Part shown: one piece after another, positions 54,953 to 63,035 of the stretch
Position numbering within the stretch: position 1 is the first letter of the stretch
Layout: each line of letters begins with the position of its first letter
Origin: Aquabacter sediminis
GTDB taxonomy: Bacteria > Pseudomonadota > Alphaproteobacteria > Rhizobiales > Xanthobacteraceae
NCBI RefSeq assembly: GCF_028863665.1
Contig: NZ_JARBFX010000007.1
Span: forward strand, 186,001 to 250,000
Direction of reading: 5' to 3'
Length of the DNA stretch: 64,000 nt
Made by a program: the position numbers and the translations under genes
The notes under the pieces: model-generated
Database searches by the model: none
The model's input: only the letters and a program-made list of their open reading frames with translations
What the model was told of the DNA's origin: nothing

Positions 54953-56902
54953 TCATGCCGCCCTCCGCTTGGAGCCGGGAGCCGCCGCGCCACTTCCCGC
55001 GGTCATGTCCACCACTTCGAGCACCGTCTTGATGCGCTGCTTGGTGCCGTCCTGGAAGGTGATGGTGGTGTCCACCGCGATCTTGGGATCGCCGCGGTAC
55101 ATGGCGTCGATGATGTCGCCATAGCGCTCATTGATGACGCCGCGGCGCACCTTGCGGGTGCGGGTCAGTTCGCCGTCGTCCGCGTCCAGCTCCTTATAGA
55201 GCAGCAGGAAGCGGGAGATGCGCTGCTTCTCGGCCAGCGTCTTGTTCACCTGCTCCACTTCCCGGCGCAGCAAGTCGATGACTTCGCGTCGCGAGGCAAG
55301 GTCCGTATAGGTCGTGAATGCGATGCGGTTCTTCTCCGCCCATTTGGAGACAATGGAGAAGCGAATGCAGATCATGGCGGCGAGATCGTTGCGGCCATCG
55401 CCCAGGATCACGGCCTCCGCCACATAGGGCGAGAACTTCAACTTGTTCTCGATATATTGCGGCGAGAAGCGGTCGCCATGGGCGGTGGAGGCCATGTCGC
55501 GCACCCGGTCGATGACCACCAGATGGCCGCGCGGATTGATGAAGCCGGCATCCCCGGTCTGCATCCACCCGCCTTCGGCGAACGACTTCCGGGTCTCTTC
55601 CTCGTTGCGGTAATAGCCGGCGAACGCGTTGCCGTGGCGGGTGACGATCTCGCCCAGGCCGTTGGGGTCGGGATTGTCGATGCGCAGTTCCACCCCGGCC
55701 ATGGGCACGCCCACCGTGTCGAAATCCACGTCGTCGGCAGTGTGGAGGGTGTAGGCGCCCAGAAGCTCCGTCTGGCCATAGAGCTGGCGCATGGGCACGC
55801 CGAGCGCCAGGAAGAAGCGGAATGTATCCGGCCCCAACGCCGCGCCGCCGGTGGCGGCGGACTTCAGGTTGGAGAAGCCCAGCCGGTCGCGCAGCGCGCG
55901 GAACAGGATGAGATCCGCCACCGGGGAGCGCTTGCCGCTCTCAAGGGCCTTCAGGCCCAGCTTCATGCCATAGTCGAACATGGCCCGCTTGAAGGGCGAG
56001 GCATCCATGATGCGGGCCCGCACGTCGGCCGCGATCTGCTCCCAGACGCGGGGGGCGAACAGCACGAAGGTGGGGCCGATCTCGCGCATATCGGCCATGG
56101 TGGTCTCGGTCTCCTCCACGAAGTTGACCTTCATGCGGGAGATGAGTGCCTGGCCGAAGGCGTAGATCTGCTCCATGATCCATGGCATCTGGAGCACGCT
56201 GACATATTCGTCCTGCGGCCCGCGCGGATCGGCGGCCAGATAGGCCGCGCAGTGGCGCAGCAAGGCGCCGGAGGTCAGCATGGCCAGCTTGGGATGGGAC
56301 GTGGTGCCCGATGTAGTGCACAGGATGGCGACGTCTGAGCCCTTGCCCTCGGCCACCATGCGATCATAAAGGCCGGCATCGGCGGCCGCGCGGGCGGCGC
56401 CGGATGCTTCCACGGCGGACAGGGCGATGAGACGCGGGTCGTCATATTTGCGCAGTCCGCGCGGGTCCGCATAGACGATGTGGCGGACCGTGGGGATGCG
56501 ATCTTCCAGCTGGAGCAGCTTGTCCACCTGCTCCTCGTCTTCGGCGAAGATCACCTTCACGTCCGCATAGGTGATGAGGTAGGCCACTTCCTCGGCGAGG
56601 GCGTCGCGATAGATTCCCAGCGACATGCCGCCCACCGCATGGGCGGCGATCTCGCCCATCAGCCATTCCGGGCGGTTGTCGCCGATGAGGGCGATGACGT
56701 CGCCGCGCTTGGCGCCGAGCTCGGAAAGGCCCAGCGCCATGTGCTGGACACGCTGCGACACCTGGCTCCAGGTGTAGGAATTCCAGATGCCCAGGTCCTT
56801 TTCGCGCAGCCAGATGTCGCTGCCGTGATTGCGCGCATTGAAGGTCAGCAGCTTGGGCAAGGTATCGTGGACGGAAACGTCCGGCAGGGTCGCCTGGCTC
56901 AT
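54953..56902 (-). CDS. Long-chain-type acyl-CoA ligase (AMP-binding)
   Basis: The 649-residue enzyme activates a carboxylic acid to acyl-CoA by way of acyl-AMP. The ATP loop VAILCTTSGTTSHPKLAML is intact (about residue 185). The central YGQTE-type motif reads LYGQTELLGAYT, and GGWMQTGDAGFINPRGHLVVIDRVRDM holds the ATP-site Asp and hinge. The C-terminal domain is present. The length fits the long-chain/bubblegum-type group rather than short-chain enzymes. It lies within the transporter operon, between livG and livH. This is the catalytically complete ligase of the locus. Confidence 0.9.
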   Translation of the reverse strand: MSQATLPDVSVHDTLPKLLTFNARNHGSDIWLREKDLGIWNSYTWSQVSQRVQHMALGLSELGAKRGDVIALIGDNRPEWLMGEIAAHAVGGMSLGIYRDALAEEVAYLITYADVKVIFAEDEEQVDKLLQLEDRIPTVRHIVYADPRGLRKYDDPRLIALSAVEASGAARAAADAGLYDRMVAEGKGSDVAILCTTSGTTSHPKLAMLTSGALLRHCAAYLAADPRGPQDEYVSVLQMPWIMEQIYAFGQALISRMKVNFVEETETTMADMREIGPTFVLFAPRVWEQIAADVRARIMDASPFKRAMFDYGMKLGLKALESGKRSPVADLILFRALRDRLGFSNLKSAATGGAALGPDTFRFFLALGVPMRQLYGQTELLGAYTLHTADDVDFDTVGVPMAGVELRIDNPDPNGLGEIVTRHGNAFAGYYRNEEETRKSFAEGGWMQTGDAGFINPRGHLVVIDRVRDMASTAHGDRFSPQYIENKLKFSPYVAEAVILGDGRNDLAAMICIRFSIVSKWAEKNRIAFTTYTDLASRREVIDLLRREVEQVNKTLAEKQRISRFLLLYKELDADDGELTRTRKVRRGVINERYGDIIDAMYRGDPKIAVDTTITFQDGTKQRIKTVLEVVDMTAGSGAAAPGSKRRAA

Positions 56903-56916
56903 GGGGACGGCCTCTC

Positions 56917-57780
56917 TCACGCGGACAATGCCTGGGTCGAAGGGGGCGGCGCATCGAGCTCGTCTTCAAGCTCGGGATCCTCCTCGCCCAGATAGGCCTT
57001 GCGGACATGCTCGTTGGCCAGCACGTCGGCGGGCAGCCCCTCGGCGATCTTGCGGCCGAAGTCGAGCACCATGACGCGATGGGAGATGTCCATCACCACG
57101 CCCATGTCGTGCTCGATCATGATGATAGTCATGCCCCACTCCTCGTTGAGATCAACGATGTAGCGGGCCATGTCCTCCTTCTCTTCGAGGTTCATGCCCG
57201 CCATGGGCTCGTCGAGCAGGATGAGCTTGGGCTCCAGCGCCACGGCGCGGGCGAGCTCCACCCGCTTGCGCAGTCCATAGGAGAGGGTGCCAGCGGTGGC
57301 CTTGCGCACATGCTGGATATCGAGGAAGTCGATAATGTCCTCGACCTTGCGGCGGTGCTCCAATTCTTCCTTCTGCGCGCCACCCACCCAATAGAGGGCG
57401 CCGGTGAACCAGTTGTTCTTCAGCAGATGGTGGCGGCCGACCATGATGTTGTCGAGCACGCTCATATGATGGAACAGGGCCAGATTCTGGAACGTGCGGC
57501 CGATGCCGATGGCGGCGCGCCGGTTGGGCTTGAGCCGCGTCACGTCGCGGCCCTCGAACAGCACCCGCCCCTCGGTGGGCGAATAGCGCCCCGAAATGCA
57601 GTTGAGCAGCGAGGTCTTGCCGGCACCGTTGGGGCCGATGATGGAGAACAACTCGCCCTTGTCGACCGAGAAATGCACATCGCTCAGCGCCCGTAGGCCG
57701 CCGAAACGCAGCGAGACACCATCGACATTCAATAGCGACGCGTTGCCGGCCGATGCGCCTGAGGCATTGGCAGTCGACAT
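56917..57780 (-). CDS. livG: ABC transporter ATP-binding protein LivG (second liv operon)
   Basis: The product of about 287 residues has Walker A GPNGAGKTSLLNCI, the LivG block GRTFQNLALFHHMSVLDNIMVGRH and Walker B LILLDEPMAGMNLEEK. GGGAGGG five bases before ATG 57780 supports the start. It is the first gene of the operon, with a predicted promoter and a palindromic operator in the gap to the divergent fusion regulator. Confidence 0.94.
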   Translation of the reverse strand: MSTANASGASAGNASLLNVDGVSLRFGGLRALSDVHFSVDKGELFSIIGPNGAGKTSLLNCISGRYSPTEGRVLFEGRDVTRLKPNRRAAIGIGRTFQNLALFHHMSVLDNIMVGRHHLLKNNWFTGALYWVGGAQKEELEHRRKVEDIIDFLDIQHVRKATAGTLSYGLRKRVELARAVALEPKLILLDEPMAGMNLEEKEDMARYIVDLNEEWGMTIIMIEHDMGVVMDISHRVMVLDFGRKIAEGLPADVLANEHVRKAYLGEEDPELEDELDAPPPSTQALSA

Positions 57781-57830
57781 ATTTCCCTCCCGAAACCCGC
57801 TCATTTGGCGGGGTGGCTTCTACGGCCGTG

Positions 57831-57845
57831 TCTCACATTGTGAGA
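57831..57845. promoter_or_regulatory. Operator palindrome O1, just downstream of the liv promoter
   Basis: The perfect inverted repeat TCTCACA-T-TGTGAGA lies about 50 bp before the livG start and some 14 bp downstream of the predicted -10 element. A bound dimer would block transcription of the transporter operon. A near-copy lies at 57934-57952. Confidence 0.7.
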
Positions 57846-57858
57846 TGATGTTGGCCAG

Positions 57859-57887
57859 ATTATCTAGCGGGCGTTCGGTTCTTTCAA
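57859..57887 (-). promoter_or_regulatory. Predicted promoter of the second liv operon
   Basis: On the minus strand TTGAAA (57887-57882) and GATAAT (57864-57859) are 17 bp apart. Transcription would begin near 57852, directly before operator O1. Confidence 0.55.
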
Positions 57888-57933
57888 GGCCAATGCCGCC
57901 AGTCTCGATGAATTATTGCGGTTCACCCATTTT

Positions 57934-57952
57934 TGTCTCACATTGTAAGACA
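57934..57952. promoter_or_regulatory. Operator palindrome O2, abutting the start codon of the fusion regulator
   Basis: TGTCTCACATTGTAAGACA is a 19-bp inverted repeat with one mismatched pair and shares the core TCTCACATTGT with O1. Its last base is the A of the ATG, so no ordinary ribosome site exists between it and the gene. Centre-to-centre distance to O1 is 105 bp, about ten helical turns. Confidence 0.7.
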
Positions 57953-59565
57953 TGGTCGACACTGAACATGAAAATGGCGGGCCGAAAGGCGCGCAGAGTC
58001 TTGGCCGGGCCATCGCCGTGCTGCGCGTGGTCGCCAATGCCGCGCCACGTCCCGTGCGCCTCGCTGATCTGATGCACGCCACGGGCCTCTCGAAAGCCAC
58101 CGCCCATCGCCTCGCCACGACGCTCGTCCATGAGGGTTTGATGGCCTATGACAGCGAGACCCGCAGCTACACGCTGGGGAGCTTTTTCTCCAGGTTCGGG
58201 GCGGCCGATCTGTCGCAGGCGGCCGGGGACGACACCCCTGCCCAGCACGCTCATCCGGTAAAATACAGCGGCAGCAAGATTCCATTGGCTCATCTCCTGT
58301 GCGACCGGCACCTGGCTGTGAAGCGGGCCCAGCCCGCCATGATTCACGAGACCGTCTCCGGTCAGACCTCTGAGCTGAGCTTCGGAAAGCTCGCGGAATA
58401 TTCGTCACGCTTTGCCCGCGTCCTGGCCGGCGCCGGCATTCGCAAGGGCGACCGGGTGGCCGTGCTCCTGCCCAAGGGCGTCGAGCTGGTCATCACCGCG
58501 CTCGCCATCTGGCGGATCGGGGCGGTGTATATGCCGCTCTTCTCCACCTATTCCCCGGCCGCCGTGGAGGCCCGGCTTAAGGCCAGCGGAGTCAAGGCCG
58601 TCGTCGCCAACCGCTTCCTCGTGGAGCGCGCTTCCCGCTACATCACGGGCAAGACCTTCGTCTGCCTTGTCGAGGGCGACCAGATCAACCGCCTCGACAG
58701 CAAGGCCACGCAGTTCTGGTCCTCCATCTATGCCTCCGAGCCGCTTGAAACGGTGGAGACTTATGGCGAGAACGACCCCTTCATCATGACGTATGCCCCG
58801 AGCTTCGTCGAAGCTAAGCTCGGTCTGCTCACGCCAGTCCGGGCCTTGGCCGGCATCGAGCAGTTTATGCGGATCGCCATCGATGTGCGGGACGACGACG
58901 TCTATTGGAACATGGCCGACCAGGGCTGGGAATACGGCATCTATTACGGCCTGATCGGCCCACTCCTGATCGGGTGCGCGATCCTGTTCTGCGATGGCCC
59001 CTATGATGTCTCCCAGGGCTATCGCGTCCTGTCCAAATTCCGGGTCACCAACCTCACGGCAGCCCCTTCCCAGATCAAGGCTTGGCGGCGCGGCGATCCC
59101 CACGACGGCGCCGCCCCCTTCGCCATTCGCCACGTCACGGTGTGTGGCGAACCGCTGCCGCTGGACGTTGTGTCCTGGGTGACGCAGAAGCTCGAAGTGC
59201 CGCTGATCAACCAGTATGGCACCCGCGAGACCGGCATGATCGTGGGCATGACCTACGATCCCCGCGATCCGGCCTTCTCGCAGCTCGCCTCCGTGGGGCG
59301 CATCATGCCGGGCTTTGCCCTGACGGTGCTGGACAAGAGTGGCGCCAAGCTGCCCGCGGGAGCGGAGGGCCTGCTGGCGGTGGACGTGAAGCGCTCACCG
59401 CTGTTCTGGTTCCGCTCCTATTTCAAGGATGAAGCCAATACCAAGATGCGCTTCCAGTTCGGCAGCGACTTCTACATTCTTGGCGATACCGGCCTCATCG
59501 ATGAAGACGGGCTTGTCCACTATAGCGGGCGGGCATCCCACGCCATTTTGATGCAGAAAGACTGA
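57952..59565 (+). CDS. IclR-type DNA-binding domain fused to a degenerate acyl-CoA synthetase domain
   Basis: Residues 14-78 are an IclR winged helix-turn-helix (LADLMHATGLSKATAHRLAT, then wing YDSETRSYTLG). The IclR effector domain is missing. After a linker (about 79-108), residues 109-537 are an AMP-binding acyl-CoA-synthetase domain (ELSFGKLAEYSSRFARVLAG, GDRVAVLLPKGVELVITALA). The ATP loop expected as TSGTTGKPKG reads APSFVEAKLG (282-291). The central motif is QYGTRETG (421-428), and the Asp before the hinge is kept (ILGDTG, D512). The protein stops at the hinge, without the C-terminal catalytic domain. It cannot be a normal ligase, and I infer a ligand-sensing repressor of the divergent liv/ligase operon and of itself. 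No frameshift or stop breaks the 537-residue frame. Confidence 0.85.
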   Translation: MVDTEHENGGPKGAQSLGRAIAVLRVVANAAPRPVRLADLMHATGLSKATAHRLATTLVHEGLMAYDSETRSYTLGSFFSRFGAADLSQAAGDDTPAQHAHPVKYSGSKIPLAHLLCDRHLAVKRAQPAMIHETVSGQTSELSFGKLAEYSSRFARVLAGAGIRKGDRVAVLLPKGVELVITALAIWRIGAVYMPLFSTYSPAAVEARLKASGVKAVVANRFLVERASRYITGKTFVCLVEGDQINRLDSKATQFWSSIYASEPLETVETYGENDPFIMTYAPSFVEAKLGLLTPVRALAGIEQFMRIAIDVRDDDVYWNMADQGWEYGIYYGLIGPLLIGCAILFCDGPYDVSQGYRVLSKFRVTNLTAAPSQIKAWRRGDPHDGAAPFAIRHVTVCGEPLPLDVVSWVTQKLEVPLINQYGTRETGMIVGMTYDPRDPAFSQLASVGRIMPGFALTVLDKSGAKLPAGAEGLLAVDVKRSPLFWFRSYFKDEANTKMRFQFGSDFYILGDTGLIDEDGLVHYSGRASHAILMQKD

Positions 59566-59658
59566 AGCCGGGCGCCTGGCTTGGTCATGATTCTCTCCCA
59601 TGTGGGCGGCGGTAGAACTTGGCGTCACGCCGGGTGCATCGGTCTTATGCCGGTTGTA

Positions 59659-59683
59659 GAAACAATCGAACGTTCTTTTTTTA
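59659..59683. promoter_or_regulatory. Candidate TetR operator upstream of the TetR gene
   Basis: The motif GAAAC-A-ATCG-A-ACGTT-C followed by a T-run matches, in inverted orientation, the motif at 60508-60529 upstream of the carboxylase gene. Only three positions of the 22 compared differ. It is 136 bp before the TetR start. Confidence 0.6.
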
Positions 59684-59818
59684 CGGGCGTCAAGGCTCTT
59701 TTTGCTGCCCTGCGGCTTGCGTGTCTGGCCGCGGGCGCTCACTCTACCCGCCGATCATCCCGTGGATGGTCTTACCGTCACACCAACTGGCCGAAGGGGC
59801 CTTCCGGTCGGGAGAGAC

Positions 59819-60475
59819 ATGGCGCGCACGGTCGGTTCCAATGGGGCGCGCACCGCCCAGGCCATTCGGCAGGCGGGCGTGCAGCTCATTTACAAGCACG
59901 GCTATGAGGCCATGAGCCTGCGGCAGCTGGCGGCCGAGGTCGGGCTGCAGTCGGGCTCGCTCTACAAGTATTTCGACAACAAGCAGAGCCTCCTGTTCGA
60001 CATTGTGCGCGACCACATGGAAGACCTCATCCTGCGGGCGGAGGTTGCCCTCAGAGATGGCAAGGCGCCGCTCGACCGGCTCAAGGCGTTCGTCGATTTC
60101 CATCTGCGCTATCACATGACGCGCAACGCCCATGTCTTCATCGCCAACATGGAGATTCGCTCCCTGGACGAGGAGCATCGGGCGGTGGTTGTGGAGATGC
60201 GCCAGCGCTATGAGGCCTTGCTGGAAGACGCGCTGAGGACGGGTGCCGAGGCGGGGATGTTCCGCGTGCCGGAGCCTCGCGTCGCCACCTATGCCATCAT
60301 TTCCATGCTGACCGGCATCTGCATGTGGTATCGCGCCGATGGCCGCCTGACCCAGGACGAACTGGTGCGAATCTACACGGACCTGGTGGTGGAGGGCGTC
60401 GCGCTTCCGGAGGCCACCCGCCGCGCCGCCCCGCCGCCGCTCGCCGCCGTTCCCAGGCGCAAGGTGAAAGCCTGA
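59819..60475 (+). CDS. TetR-family transcriptional regulator
   Basis: The 218-residue protein has the TetR HTH at residues about 12-58 (AIRQAGVQLIYKHGYEAMSLRQLAAEVGLQSGSLYKYFDNKQSLL) and a helical effector domain. ATG 59819 follows GGGAGAGAC and is preferred over the long frame from 59702. It precedes a methylcrotonyl-CoA carboxylase operon on the same strand. TetR regulators (LiuQ, FadP, PsrA types) are known to control acyl-CoA degradation genes in proteobacteria, with acyl-CoA or fatty acid as inducer. Shared motifs before it and before the carboxylase gene suggest autoregulation. Confidence 0.9.
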   Translation: MARTVGSNGARTAQAIRQAGVQLIYKHGYEAMSLRQLAAEVGLQSGSLYKYFDNKQSLLFDIVRDHMEDLILRAEVALRDGKAPLDRLKAFVDFHLRYHMTRNAHVFIANMEIRSLDEEHRAVVVEMRQRYEALLEDALRTGAEAGMFRVPEPRVATYAIISMLTGICMWYRADGRLTQDELVRIYTDLVVEGVALPEATRRAAPPPLAAVPRRKVKA

Positions 60476-60507
60476 TACGCAGCAGGCGAATTCGCTTGCA
60501 GCCGGTT

Positions 60508-60529
60508 TAAAAAAACGTACGATCGTTTC
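60508..60529. promoter_or_regulatory. Candidate TetR operator upstream of the carboxylase operon
   Basis: The inverted copy of the 59659 motif, containing AAACG-TACGAT-CGTTT as an internal palindrome. It lies 33 bp after the TetR stop and about 120 bp before the carboxylase start, so it probably marks a second promoter. Confidence 0.6.
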
Positions 60530-60651
60530 CAAGCCGACCACGATCGGCACGGGAGGAAAGACGGTCTGCGCTTTGTCCGGTCATGGCTGTCATGACCGTG
60601 TGCTACGCGCTTCCAAGTTCGGCTCCCGGAACATTCAAGGGTGAGGCGCGC

Positions 60652-62259
60652 ATGGCGATCATCGAGGACGCGGTCGACCGGCGGTCGGAAGTCTTCCGCC
60701 GAAATCGCGAGGCACTGGCCGCGAGCGTCGCGGACCTGCGGGGCCATGTGGAGCGCATCGCCGAGGGCGGCGGGCAGGTGGCGCGCGAGCGGCATCTCAA
60801 GCGCGGCAAGCTCTTGCCCCGCGACCGGATCCGCACCCTGCTGGACACGGGCTCGCCTTTCCTCGAACTGTCGCAGCTTGCCGCCTACGGCATGTATGAC
60901 GACGATATTCCCGCCGCCGGCATTATCACCGGCATCGGCCGGGTGTCGGGGCGCGAATGCATGATCGTGGCCAATGACGCCACGGTGAAGGGCGGCACCT
61001 ACTTCCCCATGACGGTGAAGAAGCACCTGCGGGCTCAGGCCATTGCGCGGGAAAATCACCTGCCGTGCCTCTATCTTGTCGATTCCGGCGGTGCCAACTT
61101 GCCGAACCAGGACGAGGTCTTCCCTGACCGCGAGCATTTCGGCCGCATCTTCTTCAACCAGGCCAACATGTCGTCCGAGGGCATCGCCCAGATCGCGGTG
61201 GTGATGGGCTCGTGCACCGCTGGCGGCGCTTATGTGCCGGCGATGGCGGACCAGTCCATCATGGTGAAGAACCAGGCCACCATCTTCCTGGGTGGCCCGC
61301 CTCTGGTGAAGGCGGCCACCGGCGAGGTCGTGACCGCCGAGGAGCTGGGCGGTGCAGACGTGCACACCCGCACCTCTGGCGTCGCCGACCATATGGCCGA
61401 GAATGACGCCCACGCGCTGGGCATCGCCCGCACCATCGTGGCCGACCTCAACCGCGTGAAGGGCCACGGCCTCGATATCCGCCCGCCCAAGGCGCCGCTT
61501 TATGATGCCGAGGACATTTACGGCATCGTCTCGCAGGATCCCAAGAAGCCGTTCGACGTGCGCCAGATCATCGCCCGCATCGTGGACGGCTCCGAGTTTG
61601 ACGAGTTCAAGCCGCTTTACGGCACCACGCTGGTGACCGGCTTTGCCCGCATCTTCGGCTATCCGGTTGGCATCATCGCCAACAATGGCATCCTGTTCTC
61701 GGAAAGCGCGCTGAAGGGTGCGCACTTCGTGGAATTGTGCTGCCAGCGCAATATCCCTTTGGTCTTCCTGCAGAACATCACGGGCTTCATGGTGGGCCGC
61801 AAATATGAGTCCGGCGGCATCGCCAAGGATGGCGCCAAGCTCGTCAATGCGGTGTCGTGCGCATCGGTGCCCAAGTTCACGGTGGTCATCGGCAATTCCT
61901 TCGGCGCCGGCAATTACGGCATGTGCGGCCGCGCCTTCGAGCCGCGCTTCCTGTGGATGTGGCCCAATGCCCGCATCTCGGTGATGGGCGGCGAGCAAGC
62001 CGCGAACGTGCTCGCCCAGGTCAAGCGCGACGGCATTGAGGGCAAGGGTGGCAGCTGGTCGGCGGAGGACGAGGCGGCCTTCAAGGCCCCCATCCAGGCC
62101 CAGTATGAGCGCCAGGGTCATCCCTATTATTCCTCGGCCCGCCTGTGGGACGACGGCGTTATCGACCCGGCGGACACCCGCATGGTGCTGGCGCTGGCTT
62201 TGTCCGCTTCCCTCAACGCCCCTGAGAAGGACACGCGCTTCGGCGTGTTCCGCATGTGA
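60652..62259 (+). CDS. mccB: Methylcrotonyl-CoA carboxylase beta subunit (carboxyltransferase)
   Basis: The 535-residue subunit moves the carboxyl group from biotin to 3-methylcrotonyl-CoA in leucine/isovalerate breakdown. The first half has [28 protein letters not shown] and [16 protein letters not shown]. The second half has [37 protein letters not shown] and [20 protein letters not shown], typical of the MCC/GCC group. Geranyl-CoA carboxylase is a close relative and not fully excluded. ATG 60652 gives the family length, and the frame to 60583 is rejected. Its stop overlaps the next start (TGATG). Confidence 0.93.
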   Translation: MAIIEDAVDRRSEVFRRNREALAASVADLRGHVERIAEGGGQVARERHLKRGKLLPRDRIRTLLDTGSPFLELSQLAAYGMYDDDIPAAGIITGIGRVSGRECMIVANDATVKGGTYFPMTVKKHLRAQAIARENHLPCLYLVDSGGANLPNQDEVFPDREHFGRIFFNQANMSSEGIAQIAVVMGSCTAGGAYVPAMADQSIMVKNQATIFLGGPPLVKAATGEVVTAEELGGADVHTRTSGVADHMAENDAHALGIARTIVADLNRVKGHGLDIRPPKAPLYDAEDIYGIVSQDPKKPFDVRQIIARIVDGSEFDEFKPLYGTTLVTGFARIFGYPVGIIANNGILFSESALKGAHFVELCCQRNIPLVFLQNITGFMVGRKYESGGIAKDGAKLVNAVSCASVPKFTVVIGNSFGAGNYGMCGRAFEPRFLWMWPNARISVMGGEQAANVLAQVKRDGIEGKGGSWSAEDEAAFKAPIQAQYERQGHPYYSSARLWDDGVIDPADTRMVLALALSASLNAPEKDTRFGVFRM

Positions 62260-63035
62260 TGAGCCTCCTTGTTTCCCGAGAGGACGGGGTCGCTGTCCTC
62301 ACCCTCAACCGCCCCGAAGTCCACAACGCCTTCGATGACGGCCTGATCGCCTCACTGACCGCCGCCTATGGCGAGGCCGGGGCCGATCCGGCGGTGAAGG
62401 CCATCCTGCTGCGGGCGAATGGTCCCTCCTTCTGCGCCGGGGCCGACCTCAACTGGATGCGCCGCATGGCGGCCTATTCCCGCGCGGAGAATCTGGCGGA
62501 TGCCGGTGCGCTGGGCGAGCTCATGCGCACCATCGACACCTGCCCCAAGCCCACTCTTGCGCGGGTGCACGGTTCGGCCTTCGCCGGCGCCATCGGCCTC
62601 ATCGCCTGTTCAGACATTGCGGTGGCGGTGCCCGAGGCGCTGTTCGCTGTGACCGAAGTGCGGATCGGCCTCATCCCGGCGGTCATCAGCCCCTATCTGG
62701 TCCGCGCCATGGGCGCGCGGCAGGCGCGGCGCTATTTCCTCACCGCCGAGCGCTTCTCGGCGGAGACCGCCCTGGCGCTGGGCCTCGTGCATGAGGTGGT
62801 GCCAGCCGAGGAGCTCGATGGCGCGATCGCCCGCCATCTCAAAGCCCTGTCCGCCGGCAGCCCGGCGGCGCAGGCCGCCACCAAGGATCTCGTCGCGGCG
62901 GTGGATCGCCCGCTCAGCGCCGAGGTCATCGCCGACACCGCCGCCCGCATCGCCGACCAGCGCGCCAGCGCCGATGGTCGCGAGGGGCTCACCGCCTTCC
63001 TGGAAAAGCGCAAGCCACAATGGGGGCAGGCATGA
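62259..63035 (+). CDS. Enoyl-CoA hydratase, probable methylglutaconyl-CoA hydratase
   Basis: The 258-residue crotonase-fold enzyme shows [17 protein letters not shown] (oxyanion loop, near residue 60) and [20 protein letters not shown] (second oxyanion and Glu region, near 105). [18 protein letters not shown] holds a catalytic Glu. ADLNWM and the place between the two carboxylase subunits point to methylglutaconyl-CoA hydratase, the step after the carboxylase. ATG 62259 overlaps the mccB stop (TGATG); a GTG one codon earlier is possible. Confidence 0.9.
   Translation: MSLLVSREDGVAVLTLNRPEVHNAFDDGLIASLTAAYGEAGADPAVKAILLRANGPSFCAGADLNWMRRMAAYSRAENLADAGALGELMRTIDTCPKPTLARVHGSAFAGAIGLIACSDIAVAVPEALFAVTEVRIGLIPAVISPYLVRAMGARQARRYFLTAERFSAETALALGLVHEVVPAEELDGAIARHLKALSAGSPAAQAATKDLVAAVDRPLSAEVIADTAARIADQRASADGREGLTAFLEKRKPQWGQA

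Noticed and set aside
57952-59565. Two separate genes or a frameshifted pseudogene in place of one fusion gene
   Set aside because: The frame has no stop or shift across the joint, and both domains read in the same frame. Reading the degenerate ATP loop in the other two frames does not restore the consensus, so a sequencing frameshift does not explain it.
60583-62259. Propionyl-CoA carboxylase beta subunit
   Set aside because: The substrate-binding words ([43 protein letters not shown]) and the neighbouring hydratase fit the methylcrotonyl/geranyl-CoA group better.
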